From NCBI GenBank assembly GCA_037013685.1, contig CM072886.1, positions 21,707,080 to 21,771,079 of the forward strand: 64,000 bases of DNA, read 5' to 3'. Below are positions 11,811-24,900 of this stretch, piece after piece; position 1 is the stretch's first letter, and the number at the start of each line of letters is the position of its first letter. The translations under genes and the position numbers were made by a program. Under the pieces are notes generated by a model. It searched no databases, had not been told where the DNA came from, and saw nothing but the letters and a program-made list of their open reading frames with translations. The stretch comes from Acridotheres tristis (taxonomy: Eukaryota > Chordata > Aves > Passeriformes > Sturnidae).

Positions 11811-14706
11811 AGTTTTTGCCTTGTTCAAAAACATCTCTTAACTGTTTAAAAGTTTGTGAGATCTACAAAAACAAGACAAAATTTCAAGGCCTTGTAGAGG
11901 CTTTATTTCTTTTCTTGTTTGCAGTGTGTGCACTTAAGAGTTTGCAATGCAGGGATATTGCAATGGAGGGATTCCTACTACAGACTCAAGTTTTTACTTA
12001 CTCTGGTCCTAAAATTCACGAATACATGGAAATACTATAACATCCAAAATACTGTTCAGCCATCTTCAAGCTTTTATTTGATATTATTGCTTTCTGGGTC
12101 TTTCCTGTCCATTTCCTAGTTCAATGTCATACTTTTTCTGTATTAGTATTTTCCCTTTTTTTAGAATGCATTTAAACTTCTCATTCTATTGACTTACTCG
12201 TCAGTGTGCTGAACACCATAACCTTTGAAACCAATCATCAGCTTAATTTTCAGGTGGGCTGAAGGGAACAACAGTCTTCCAGCTCAAATCTTGAAGGTTG
12301 CTTATATTTCTCACCCCAATGATTATAACATTTTTTTGATTTTTGTATTCAGTGTTTGTTTAACTCCAGTACTCTTTTATTTCAGTTTGTGACAAAGTGG
12401 AATTCTAAGCTGAACAAGAGTCCAAGACATATAATAGGATTCTTCTTTCCAAGCGGGAAATTTTTCTTCAGTTTTGTTTGCTGTTCTTGATTTTTTTGCT
12501 TCTACTTGTGTCAGAACCACTAAAAGGGGAGAAATTTATAAATAATGTAAAACAATACAAAATTTGGCAAAATCCTCCTTCTGCTCTTACCACATTTCTC
12601 TTCAAAATTCTGTTCTATTCAGCTAGATGAAGATTCTCTGCAGATTTGTATTTGCTCTCAAGTGATATGCTGGTTTAATCAAATGCCTGTTTTCTAGTTG
12701 CAAGAATAGAATTGTGATCCTCTTTTCTTCAGTCTAAGTTCAATTGTTTTATTGCTCATCTTGAATAAATGGCTCCTGGCTAAAATCTTGACTTTCTCCT
12801 TGCCTGAGATACTGGTACTGTTTATAAGTATTTGACTAAGATATATTGTGCCTATCTGTGCCTAATGAAGCACTAACCAGACTAAATGATGAATGGCAGT
12901 TTAATCAATTCACTTCGTTTGGTAACCAGCAGAAGCATATGGAACATAAATTTTAACCTCTCTTTTATAAACTCCTGATTTATTCTAAAATTTGACCACA
13001 ACTGTGCTTTCCAAAATTTTCTTCCACTTCTCTATGCCAATGAGAAGCTTTGCTTAATATATCTATGCTCTGGATTGTAGAATTAGAAAATGGTGATGTG
13101 TATTTAATTTTCTTCTTCAAAAATTTGACTATCAACCTTCATTGTCCTGGAATGTAAAATTGTTTCATTATTGGGTATTTGTCAAAGCCTGAGAGATGAG
13201 TAAAGCACAGGCTAGTCACTGATACTTTTAGTTAAGTGGTACCTATAAGTACTCAGCTGCCGTCTTAATGAAAATATGAAATCTGTTTTCATTAAGTTTA
13301 TTCCAGAACCAGTTCCTCACCAATATATGCACACAAATCCTAAAATTAAATGCTGCTTTCTGAATGCATCATCATGATGCATAAGCAATGAAAAGGTATG
13401 TAATTACTACATTCCAAATAATTTACTTCCAAAAACAAAGTTAAATTAGAGGTTATTGCTGGGATTTTTCTGAAACAAAAACAAAACTCTCCGTTTTAGA
13501 GGGAGGTGGTGCTGTAGTTAGTGTTGCAAATTCTTAGTTCATTTCGGTATATGTTTTGGGGATTTAAACATGTTATTACTTTGAGTGCAGAGTGTTTTTG
13601 TGTGGTTGCTTACACAGACATGGTTGTACAGCATATGTGGGTGTTTGCATATGAAAGTTGTAGAAAAATGTATGCAGAAAAATGTAATTGAAGAAGTTGA
13701 AGTATATCATCAAATTCTGCATCCTGTTGATAGCCAAGGGGGATGTTTTCTCTTTAAATGATTTTTGCTGAGGGAACAAGCAACCCTTGAGCTGTTTTCA
13801 TCTAGAAAAGATACAAGTGCAAATTTCTAATTTGCTTTCCTTTAGAGATGCAGGAGTTTACAGGTTATTTGGAAGTTGAGATAGAGTCACAGAAGCTTTT
13901 CTCAACCTTTGAGAATGCATTCTTTGTGCAGTAGTTAGTGTGCCTCAGATATTTTTAGTGTCTGATTTCCCAGTACTTCTGCCACTGGGTTAACTCAGTG
14001 AGATGAGGGCGGCTCCTGTGAGGTATACATTGTGTAGGAAACCAAGGACAGGAGCTGTAAAGGAGGTGGCTGTCACAGGGAGAGGAGGGAGCCCGTGGCT
14101 TCTCAGCCCATGGCAGGACCTCAGCTGGAGCTTCTGGGGAATGGGGTGGGCAGCTATGGGCTTTGAGCTTCTTTCGTTTATGCTGGAAGAGGAGAGAAGA
14201 AAGTCCAAGCAAGTACTTCCCCCAAGTTACCAGCATGTGCGCAGTAGCTAAGTTCAGTGGCTGTGAGCAGCCACACGCCCTTTTCCTTTTTACTCACCTT
14301 TTCCCAGATTCTCCTCCTGTGCTAAGTGTGCTTCCACATTATCTGTCTGTCCCCATTCAGCCTCTCCCAAGGATGCTGTCTCACTGCCATTCCCACATCT
14401 CCAGAGTTTCTTTGGGAGCATCACTGTTCTGCTTGGGAAGCACTAATGCAGAAATCAGCAGCTGTGTCTTTATTGGTCTCAACACCCACCAACCATGTTC
14501 CTGTTACCTCTACACCTTTCTTCAAACACCTGACAAGGGTTCATTTGTATACACTGATTTTAGCAAATGCACATGCCTGTCCTACCACATGGCATTAATT
14601 TAAAAGAAAATTAAACACTGGTAAAGGATATAAAAACACTGTTGTTGGCTTTTTGGTCTATAAGAAATCTTTCTAACCTTGTCTTTTATTTTTTTTCCTT
14701 CTGTAG

Positions 14707-14800
14707 GGGAGTGGGTTGTATCTTTGTAGAAATGATTCAAGGGGTCGCTGCTTTTCCAGGAATGAAAGACATTCAGGATCAACTTGAAAGGATATTTCTG
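14707..14800 (+). CDS. CDK14: CDK14 internal exon: subdomain IX-X, GVGCIFVEM helix
   Basis: This 94-bp exon starts with the last base of the split Trp codon and ends on a codon boundary. It encodes GVGCIFVEMIQGVAAFPG followed by MKDIQDQLERIFL. With the preceding exon it completes the DxWxxG motif (here DMWGVG), whose Asp anchors the catalytic loop in CDKs, and the alpha-F helix. The segment after it (QGVAAFPGMKDIQDQLERIF) is the CDK14-type equivalent of the CDK2 region from 'RRALFPG' to 'QLFRIF'. The acceptor is ttccttctgtag and the donor is gtgagt at 14801. Reading through the donor would add only seven codons before a TAA at 14822-14824, so intron retention would truncate the kinase. My remembered human sequence is identical over this exon. 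Confidence 0.97.
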
Positions 14801-17800
14801 GTGAGTTCTTTATTGCTGAAGTAAGACAACAAAGGATCAGTTGATAAATGCTCACATATTTCTTTGTGTTAAGAATTAGTGTTAGGAGTTAAATTACTGA
14901 TAGAGCCAAGGGTCAAAAGCCCAGTCCACAAGCTAGATAGAGTTACTTGGCAGATTTTCTGTAAAAAGTTCTGTTTCTAATTTTTTTCACCTAATTTTTT
15001 CTATTTTAAAACAATTTTTTCATTTTCTAAATGTAAGGCAATGGAAGTTTAGCCTGTTCATCATCCTCACTTTGTAGAGAACAGCTCTGGATGGCCTTTT
15101 TGATATGCTATTAAAATTGTAGTGTTAAATCCGATTTTTTTTGTTTTATAGATATATAAAGAAAAAGTAAGATAGGAAGTGAGGTGAGAAACAGAATAGG
15201 AATTCTGAAATCATGCTTAGATTCAACAGAGGTTCTTGACTCCTGCTTCTGCAGCCTGGTTAGGGCCTTCATGTGGGTTGCTTAAAGGCACTGATGACAC
15301 ATCTGCATTGGGAGTGAAAGAAAAGGTAATTTGTCTCAAACATAATGATAATTTATGCATTTTTCTACCCAGGGTTGTGGTTTTCCAGTTTTGTTTGTTT
15401 GCTTGAGATTTTATTTTCATTTGCTCTTTCATCTGTTGTGCTCTGAGTTTGGCACTTTCCTTACAAAAGGTTCAGGAGCATCTTTTCTTGACTCCCAGTC
15501 AAGGTTTATATCGACTCTGATGCCTCCTGGGAGCTATGCTGTGTGGAGAGGTTTGTTCAGGGCAGGCACTGCTCACCCAGGTGAGCCAGAGTGGCTGCTG
15601 GTACTGCTGGGTGGGCATCAGGGAAAGCAGGAGCAGTGTCTGACCCTAATGTGTCAATATCTGGATTGTTCTGACCATAAATTCAGAAGGGAAACATGAG
15701 CATACCCTTGCTTTCAAATGTTATTTTGTGAGTAGTCATTTCTTTCAAATGCAGCATATTTATTTGGTATTCTTTTTTGGTCCATAGGGAGAGGAAGAAA
15801 GTCTTTCATAATATATTTTAAAAATTTACATTCTTTACATTATTCAGACTTGCTTGCACTAGATCTCTTTTTTTTGGGACACCAGGGAATTAAGCAAATG
15901 CTTTTAGGAATGGTTCCTAAAAATATCTCTCTAAAACAGGGCCTTACTTGATTGTGATATAAATATAACTAATTTTCTATAAAATATTTGGTTTTTCTGC
16001 CCTGTTGGCTAATTCCCTGAAAATTCTGTGCTGTGAAAGAATAGCTGTGCTGCAACACAGACTAGGAGCAGCAGTTCTGAGCAGTTCCTGTGACGTGTCT
16101 CATTGCTTTGTTTGTTTGCCAGCTTGTGTATTTTAAGCTAGAAACTTCTGAGCCAGTTTCCGGCTTTTGCTTTTTCAACTTATTATGCTTTTCATTTATT
16201 AATGTGAAATTTTCCCCTTATTTATAGAACATGAAATTTTGAAAGAATTACTTCCTCTTTGGGACTGGATCTCATTCATTGCAGTAAAATCTTATTGACT
16301 GTTTTTGCTGTTGAAATTAAGGGCACTTGTAGCAGCAGAAATCAGGTGCTTCCTTTAGCAGGGCCTTGTTTGCAATTTATTATATGAGATTGTAAGGTAC
16401 AGTGTAAAAAGTGATAGTGATAGGTATATCATATAAATCTATTTTTGCATGCCTTCTGTAAACCGTTTTGTATACTTCTGTTTTTTTCTCTATCCTCACT
16501 ATTTGCGTGTTAAAATGCCAAGATAAATGCAATCTAGGATAAGTTTTGAGACCTGCCAATTATTTTAAATTTTGTTTTTAAACTGCAGTTGCAAATACTG
16601 AGAACAGTGTTGAAATAACAAGGGATAATTTACTGATAATTTTTTTTATTTTTATCTTTTGCAAACCAACAAATAAATAGATAAATTTTTGGTCTGGGTG
16701 TTTTATGGTCCATTGCAAATCAGAGTTAATTTTAAATCTCAATTAATTAGGCTTTCTAATGGTAGTGTCTAGTTACCATTAGCTAAATAGTTTCAGTGAG
16801 TGCCTTCCTAATGTACTTTAAGCATCATTAAGGCTTTAAGTTATCTATTTAAAAGTTATAAACCAGAGGATTATTCTTGTTTGGTTTTGTATTTGAACAG
16901 AGGGATTAAATTCATTAATTCTCCAGTGAATCACATATAGTAGGGTAGTTAATGGCACTGAAGGACAAAATGAATCAGGTTGTTTTACCAGATAACTAAT
17001 ATGATTAACTCCCACACAGTGAGCACTTACACGGCTGTGAAAGAAACAGATCAGCCAAAAAAAAGACTTTTGCAGAAAGAGCTCCCACAGTTCATGTTTT
17101 CAGCACCCACCAATGACAGTTTTCTTAAAACAGAGGGTTCTCTTCTGAAAATGGTGGAAGGTACAGCCCACCTTCACTCTGCTCCAGTAATCCCTTTGTT
17201 CACACCCTGTACACAACTTGCAACAAAAAGGAACATTAATCTTTGTCATGTCTGTTGCTGTTGTTTACTCCTAGCTACATGTCCTTAAGTGTGAAAGGAG
17301 CAAGGTTGCAGCTCTTAGGGAATTTGGTACATTGTAGTAGGAAACTGGAAAAATATAAGAAATAGTAGCCAAGAAAAGTGAATAAAATTTAACATGAATA
17401 ACGGTTCAAAAGTCTTAAATGACTGTTTGATTTCCTATTGTTTAGTGGTCATTATTATGTAAATGAAATTAAAGTACATTTTATGCACATTGTTTTAGCA
17501 ATTATCAAGTTGAAGTCAGATTCACTAAATGTTTTTGTGTATCTCTACTGATGGCCTTCTTCACATATCTACATAGCAAAAATAGATGCAACACAACACA
17601 CCACATATGTTTCTTCCTCATTATGAATGATGTTTATTTACATTTCATAACAGCTTAATTAAGTGATTGTGTATAGTAGATTAAGAACAGTGGTTGATCT
17701 TTCAGTTTTGTTTAAGGACTTTTCTCTTTAAGCTTGTCTCTCCTGACTTCTATTGATTCAATTTGTGGGTTTTAAAATGGTAATATACACTGATTCTCTA

Positions 17801-18202
17801 TTTCTGTTACAACAGCTGTTTTTAATAAGTGTACTCAGGTTCTATTACAACCACAAGCCTCAATAAAATAGCAAGGGCTCATACACAGGATCTGTTCTCA
17901 GAATCAGACCAGCACTTGGGGATGTTGATGAATAAGCAGCTGCAAGTTGTTATTGTCACACTTTGGATCTGATCATATGAATTCATTTTTCTGCCTAAAA
18001 TTAAAAGTGTTGATAAGCTCTTTTAAAAAAACTCTGCTTACCAAATGAAATGGGAATCACACGTTGCTTTTTCAAAGAGGTTTAACAGAGAATAAAGTGC
18101 CTTAATGCAGAGGTATTTTGGTTTAATCAGTATACCATTACATTTTTGCTCCTGCTTTTCTCCTGCATGTTGAAACTGGGGTTACTTTCTGGATAGAAAT
18201 GC

Positions 18203-18483
18203 ATCATAGAAAATAAGAAAGTGTAGTATCATAGAATTAAATCTTAAGGTCATTAAGGCTGAATCTAACCTTTGACTGAATACCACCTTGTCAACTAACC
18301 GATAGCACTGAATGCCATGCCCAGTCATTTCCTGAACCCTTCCAGGGATGGTAATTCCACCACGACCCTGGAGAGCCAATTTCAATGCTTGACTATCATT
18401 TCAGTGAAGAAATTCTTCCTGGTGTCCAGCCTGAATCTCCCTGGGCGCAACTTGAGGCCATTTCCTTTTGCTCTGTCACTGGT
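18203..18483 (-). mobile_element. CR1 LINE 3' end, 5'-truncated
   Basis: The + strand reads as the reverse complement of a CR1 3' terminus. It opens with atcatagaa-type terminal repeats (18203 and 18229). It continues through tccagggatggtaattccac, gtgaagaaattcttcctggt and gcgcaacttgaggccatttc, ending near gctctgtcactgg. These are hallmark segments of avian CR1 3' regions. The copy is about 280 bp, moderately diverged, and 5'-truncated, which is the usual outcome of CR1 target-primed insertion. It may extend weakly to about 18530. It does not disturb any exon. Confidence 0.93.
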
Positions 18484-21400
18484 TTTTGTAATTACAGCCT
18501 GTAAGAGGTAACAAGTCTCTTGCCTCAAAGTGTTTAACTAATGGGGAGTCATCATCGTTTCCAGCAAACTTTTTTCTTTTCCATTCTCTGAGACGGGCAG
18601 CATTTTTGTTGCAAGGTGCTAAGTCTGATGGACTGAAGACATGAAGTGGTAATCTTAGCATTTCTTTTTAGTCTTGAAATATGTGCACAAGACAGGATAA
18701 AAATTTGATCAAGTGCATATTGAACAGTAAAACCATGAGAAGAGGAAAAATATGTGAGGCAATCTGTTGAATCAAAATAAAATCATACAAAATTGGGAAA
18801 TATGATTTGTCTTCTGATAAGAAGTAGCTAAGATCTTTATCAGTAGTTTATTCTCATTGATCATTTGTTAGTATACATATCTCTATATGCAAACTTTGAG
18901 GTTTTCAGATCAAGGAGAATGTGCCATTGAAATTATAAAATTTAATTATGTCTAGAAGTTCAAGCTGCACCAAATGCCTTCAAGCTAGCCCTGTACCATG
19001 GAAAATTGACAGCTCCTTGGATCTGGTGATGATCAGTATGAATTAGTTGAGTGTTAAAGCTGATTACATTGAGCATCCTTCAGTATGCTTGTGCATGCCA
19101 CACTGGAGATAGCATCTTGGTTACAGCTCTGAATTTTATGTGTGCTTTTATACTTACTGTTCTTAACAGATTCAAAACAGATCAGAGTTGAATCTCTTGT
19201 GTTAGCTAAATTTTTCTTCTGCAGAGATTTTTTTTTTTTAAGTGGGGAGGTATTTTTGTCTTTTCCATTTTACGTGAGCTTTCTGAGAGCCACAATTGAT
19301 CAAAGTGAATTTTCCTCCCAGGCTCTAAAGCCTTCCTGATAAGGGAATAATCTGTGCATTGCCTGAACTTTAGCCCTGGTGCCAACTACACTGCAAATTA
19401 GATTTCACTGCAAGAATAATGTACAAAGAGTTCTCCTGGTACTTTGTAGCTCTCTGCACAGGCAGGACAATGGCATTTAAATGCTGGTTTGTCTGAAAAT
19501 GGGCATTCTCTCTGCAAACATGGCTGCAGGAAGCCTATGCACCACAGGAACATCACACTGCAGGTGGGTTGTCACAGCAGGAGTGGGAAATGGCAGCCAG
19601 AAGCTTCTGTCTTTCCTGACACACATATTGAACAAGCTGAGGTCTGTTCTCTGATATTGGATGCTATTGCTCTGTTGGGTACCATAACACACAGTATTAA
19701 AAAGTAATTAAAAGAGAACAATATGCATTGAGCCCAGCAGCCTGATCTGCCAAAGGGCAGCACCAGAAACTGCAGCTTTCCACATGGAGCTCTGCAGCAA
19801 AACTCACAAGATTTTGCCATTTCAGATAGCTGTGGAAAATGGCATTTTAATTTCAATGGGAATGGAAGTGTTTCTCCCATTATTGAAGATTTAAAAGGCA
19901 AGCAATATTATTTTTTATACATATATGCACACATACTTCTAATATATGACTACAGGCCTGAAGTGTCTTGTAATGCAGGCTAGTAGTATTTCCTCCATGA
20001 CTGGTGGTAACAGGCATTTCTGAAGCTGCAAAGCTTTCCCCCTGTGGTTCTGGATCTGAAGGTTTGCTTCATGTCACTGACATCCTCTGAAGCCTGGAAT
20101 AATACTTTTCAAGAGCTTTTAAGCTTATGATGGACCCAAAGAAAATGTACCTTCTGGTACATTGTATTCATAGCATCTTTTGGGAAACTAGCAACACTAA
20201 ACCCAAGGGAGGAGTACTTTCAACCATTGGATTTTGAAAATCTTCTGTGTAATCAGGTACTTAGTCAAATTTATTGGTCTTTTTTTCCTTGTTTCTTTAT
20301 TTAAAATGTTTTTCTTTCACTCGGAAAATACTTTGGCTCTGAAAAACAGGTCATTCATCTCTGATGGAATACATGGAATTGTGAGGCTGAACGTGAGCTG
20401 AAATTTTATTTTGTGTAGGCATGATATCTGGTGCCATCTATTCTTTTGGTTGGATGAATCTATTGTAATATAAATAGTTCTTGCTTAGATGGCAAAGTTT
20501 GTCTTTTCCTTCCATATCTTTCCATTTGCTTCCCACCAATGACTTCATGAGGAATATGAGGGGGTTTCTGAAACAAATTAATTAGACACATAACTACTGA
20601 GTTCTTTCTTCTGTAACACAATACATAAGTAGAGAAGTGCAATCCTGCTTATAAATCCACCTCTCCTTTGCTTTATAACAACAATATGCAAAATATTTCA
20701 CTTCTTTTCAGCACCACTGAAAATTAATTACATAAATAGCAGGCTTCTCTACCTGTGGGTCTTCCTTTTGAAGTTGTTGGCACTTAGTATTTTACTGCAG
20801 TTGCCTGCAGGTTTTGCCCTGATACCACTTTTACAAGGTTCCTCTCTGGGCTTTATGTCTTATGCCAAACTTCAAATGAAAATAATTCTAAACTAGGCAA
20901 GTATGAGTGAAATTAACCTTTACAATGAACTTTAAAAAACAAAGAAAATCTTCTATGTGCTCATGCTTTGTAAAGGATTTTGGCAAGTTTTAAATTTTTT
21001 TTATGGAGTTTCAGCTCAACTGGTGATCTCTGATTGCACAATATTGCTTTGTGTATTACTGTGTGAGTAGACTTTTCCCATAAAACAGGACTCAAGGTAA
21101 ATTATGCTAATTTGCATTCATTTTTTTTATGAAGAAAAATCCCATCCTCACCAGGTCTGAGTTTCAATAGTCTGTGCTTTTCTTTGCTTTATACCATTAA
21201 ACCCATATGATACTGGGCAAACAAACTTGGCCTAAGATTTAAAAACAGCAATCTTGTAAAAATGTAGGGCAATTTCTAGAGGAGTATTTCCTGTGTGTGT
21301 TAGGGGAAAGGAGGCTTTAAAAAATACGTATCTCAGCTCTGATAACATTTCTTTTATAAATTGGGACATGCAAGCTCACATTTATCCATGTTTAAAGTCA

Positions 21401-21915
21401 TAAAAATACTTGCCAGTGAGTCATGGACATTTTCCAGGGGAACTGCCAGCTGGTAGCAGGAGCGAAGAGAAGGAGAGAAAATAATAAATTAATGTATAAC
21501 GCCATCTTTTTGCTTTTAGGGTTGGCTGGATTTCAAGCCAGCCAGTCACAACCTCATGCACATCGGTGTCATCTGCCTGCCAGATGTTCCTGTCCAGCCT
21601 GCTAATTCTGAGCAAAACCCTGAGCATGGCTGGGCTGGCATTGCAAGAGTGGGTTATTATCAGCTTGGTAGTGCAAAACATGAGGAGTAATTGGCTATCA
21701 GAAAAAGAAAACAAATTAAGACATGGTTCAGTGGAAAACAATGGCTTTGTGGTTTTCTTTGGAATCAGAATGTTTTCTTTCTGCCATATTTCAGTTGCTG
21801 AATGAGAAATGGGCTATAATTATAAGGAAGCATTGTTTCTTTTCCAGACTTGCCTCTAGCCTTTGAGAGGGTGTTTACAGACAATACTTTGAAAAAGAAA
21901 CGTGAAGAAACTCAG

Positions 21916-21960
21916 CTGGTGCAAATCAGTACCTGGTGTAAATCAGTGCACTGATTTACA
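21916..21960. repeat. 17-bp tandem repeat overlapping a 24-bp perfect palindrome
   Basis: Two adjacent 17-bp units, ctggtgcaaatcagtac (21916-21932) and ctggtgtaaatcagtgc (21933-21949), differ at two positions. The second unit runs into its own reverse complement. Positions 21937-21960 form a perfect 24-bp palindrome with half-site TGTAAATCAGTG. A single-base change between the units (c to t) is part of what makes the palindrome complete. It could extrude as a hairpin or bind a dimeric factor, but no function can be assigned. Confidence 0.95.
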
Positions 21961-24900
21961 TCTTTGCAGGCGCCTTCCTTCTGGCACCACAGAAATATCT
22001 TCTTTGCCATGTAAAATGCCTCTCTGTGCAGGTTGTGTCCACGTGCTATAGAGCTGTAATTGCAAACATTTTTGCATGCAGGTGACACTGAAGAGAAAAG
22101 CATTTGTGCATTTGTGGGAGCTGAAGCCCGTTCTGAGCAGAAGTGTTGGTCTGCTATCCAAAAATTTATTCTACAAGATAATATTGTACTATAAAAACCA
22201 CAGACATTCAAAAAACTTACTCTGGTATGCCGGCTTTATTTGCTAGGGGAGATAAAAAATTATCAGGCATCAAATTGTCACATTGCTTTCTCTTTCATAA
22301 ATAAAGAAACAATGCTCATTGCACTTGAATCTTTCCTTTTCCCTTTCTTCTTTTATTTGTGTCTGAAATTCACATTGCTTGTCAAAAGTGACTTTTCTGT
22401 AAAGCATCTTGATGGCCAAAATTGTTGTTTATGATCTGTAGCAAAAGTCGAAACATCCTTTAAGGCTGAAAATGTCTAAAAATCAATGTGAGGCTGTTTT
22501 AGATGATGATTTTGGAGATGGGTTGTGAGAATATAGGATTGATGTCTTGCCTGTCTGCAGGTATTTCTTAAAAGACTTCAAGAATAACAGCTGATTTCTT
22601 CTGTCCTCCTCAGAACTAGCAAAATTAAATAGCTCTCTCTCTCTCATGGTATCTGGGGGAAACTTCCCCTTCAGCCCATGCACATGCTTTGAGGTACCAT
22701 TTGCAGTAAGCCTAGTTTGAATAAAGTTAAGACTTTAATACCTATTTTAGTGTTTCCATGATCAGTGCCCTAGACTAGGTATTAAGTTAGCAAGATGCTG
22801 AGCACTTGCCATTGTCTCCAACTATCATTTTCACAAGCTGCTGATCCTCGTGAGCTAAATGTAAATTTTGATACAAGCTTAGTCATTTCAAGGGGCTTCA
22901 AGTTTTCAAGGGGAAAACATTAATACACCTTGATTAGGACAGCTGCTTTTCTAGTTCATTAAATGGCTATGGTTGAATTACTTAGGCATAACATTTTCAT
23001 GTGTTGAAAATTTTGTATAACCTCACAAAGTTTTAGTTATACATATAAAAATGCTCTCACACAATTTCTATGTGTCCACTATTTATGTGTTGCCATTTCT
23101 TATGAGACTTGCACAAAGAAAAGAAAATGCTGGTGACAAAATTATATTAATAAGTAGGAAAAGGAAAGAAGAGGGGCTATAGAAAGGAAATGTATTCTGG
23201 TATTCTGCTACATAAGAAAATGTAGAAAAAAACCCCAAAACTAAAAAAAATAAAACAAAACCAAAAGCCTCATAAGATGCTGAGAGTAGGAGAATTACCT
23301 GACTAGGATCTTAATGCCGTAGGTATTCTCAACTGAGCATGAAATAAACAGAGCAGGTTATGAGCTATGCAGTATTATGTTTTATTCTTGTGCTTTGGTT
23401 CTGCTTTCCTCAGTCTTCTAAGCTCTAAGTTTAAAGGAGGCTAGAGCAAAACAGGATTGTCCAGCTGTCAGTTGCAGGAAGAAAAATGTCCCGTGTTTGC
23501 TGTTTGTCTTTAGAGTGTGCATGTAGAGTGTGTAGCTGTATTTCTGGCAGTTGAGGTCTGTTTCCAAGTACATTACAGAAAGTTAACAATATATTTTGTG
23601 AGACCACAGTGAGAATTCTTCACAGTGCTTTTTCAGGGCAGAATAGGACCCAAATGGCTGCGGTGTAAACTCTGAAACCTGTTGATGATGGAGCAGAATA
23701 GCATAAGGTAAATAGTTAACAGAGAATGTAGTGTGGTGCAGTAGGTATGTTCTCACATAAATATGATTACCCTGATGAGTACAAATCAAAGAACGTTTTG
23801 AGCATGTAACTTAAAACACTGAAAGATTACAGTTGGATTTCTGTATATTTTGATAGGTGAGAAATCAGTTAACTTTTTGAGCTTTCAATTTGATTAAACT
23901 TTATTACATCATAAAGAGGGACTCACTACTTTAGAATAATGACTACTTACTTCCTTTCACAAATATTTTAAAATATTCTAAATTTACCTATTTTTTTCAA
24001 AATGGTTTGAATTATAACTAATTTTCATCTTAGAACATATTATATTTGCATTTTTAACCTGTGTATCCTGAATATGATTGTTTTACAATTGCTGGTTATC
24101 GTGCTTTTCTTCTTAAGAGAAACAAAAGTACATAAATTTTGTATCACTGAACTGGCCCTTCATGAAAATCAGAGGGAAAGAAAGCATCCAAGGGTCTTAT
24201 CAATTCCTTAAGTATCTTCATGTCTCACCTTGGTGTGCATCCATAAAACATATCGCCCTAATTTCTTAAAAAGATGCCCTAATAATTTGGATGTTGGAGA
24301 TCCTGTTCATGTTGGTATAATCTGCTCTGGTGTGATGACTGAGATATTTGGTTGATGACATTGCTGTGCTGCTGAGCCAGCTCATTTTAGAGTGTGTTAG
24401 TATTGCTCCTTCCTCTTGGAAAAGGAGGGGTTGGGATGAGGTCCTGCTGACCTCACTGCATCATATCACTTTATCAGCTGCTCAGCAGTTCAAACTGTAG
24501 CCAGGGAAAATCATATTTTGTTTGTTTAATTGGTGTTTTCATGAAAACTCTGCAATACCCTATTCCATAAAAAAAAAATTTCAGACCAGCAAATGTAGCT
24601 GAAAATTAAGAGTAGTGAAATACCTGTTTGCTACTAAAGTCATCTCTTCATTTGGCTTCATTTACTTTCAGTAAAATGTACCTTCAGTGCAGCTTCCTAC
24701 CACTTCTGCTTTATATTATCTTCTTCTTGCTGATGTTCTCATGGTTTTGTTGTTTTTGGAGCTTTCTAAATAGCTTAATGATAACATTGTGCTGCTCATC
24801 TGCATTCCTCACATAGTCCAAGAGATCAGCTGTGCCTACAGTGTTCAGAGGTTGATTTTTCTCTCTGATAATTTGTGTAGTTGACTGTCCATGTTTCATT

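Larger units (their letters stand above)
4293..14706 (+). other. CDK14: CDK14 intron, about 10.4 kb
   Basis: The intron runs from donor gtaagt (4293) to acceptor ttccttctgtag (ending 14706), which has a long T-rich tract before it. It holds a T/G-rich low-complexity tract (4936-5027), a near-perfect short inverted repeat around 5841-5869 and a slightly GC-richer patch at about 6900-7080. An ancient CR1/L3-like LINE fragment lies at 11395-11810 and a GC-richer stretch at about 13990-14560. Scattered open frames of 60-146 codons show no protein family I recognise, and I treat them as chance. Confidence 0.9.

Noticed and set aside
14163..14603. 146-codon open frame on the + strand about 100 bp upstream of the CDK14 exon at 14707
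   Set aside because: It ends in a stop before the exon, has no recognisable domain and its Cys/Ser/His-rich content reflects local pyrimidine-rich composition. There is no evidence that it is an alternative exon.
15355..15699. 114-codon + strand frame in the 21.7-kb intron
   Set aside because: No family resemblance and no splice-site context; its length is within chance for this many frames.
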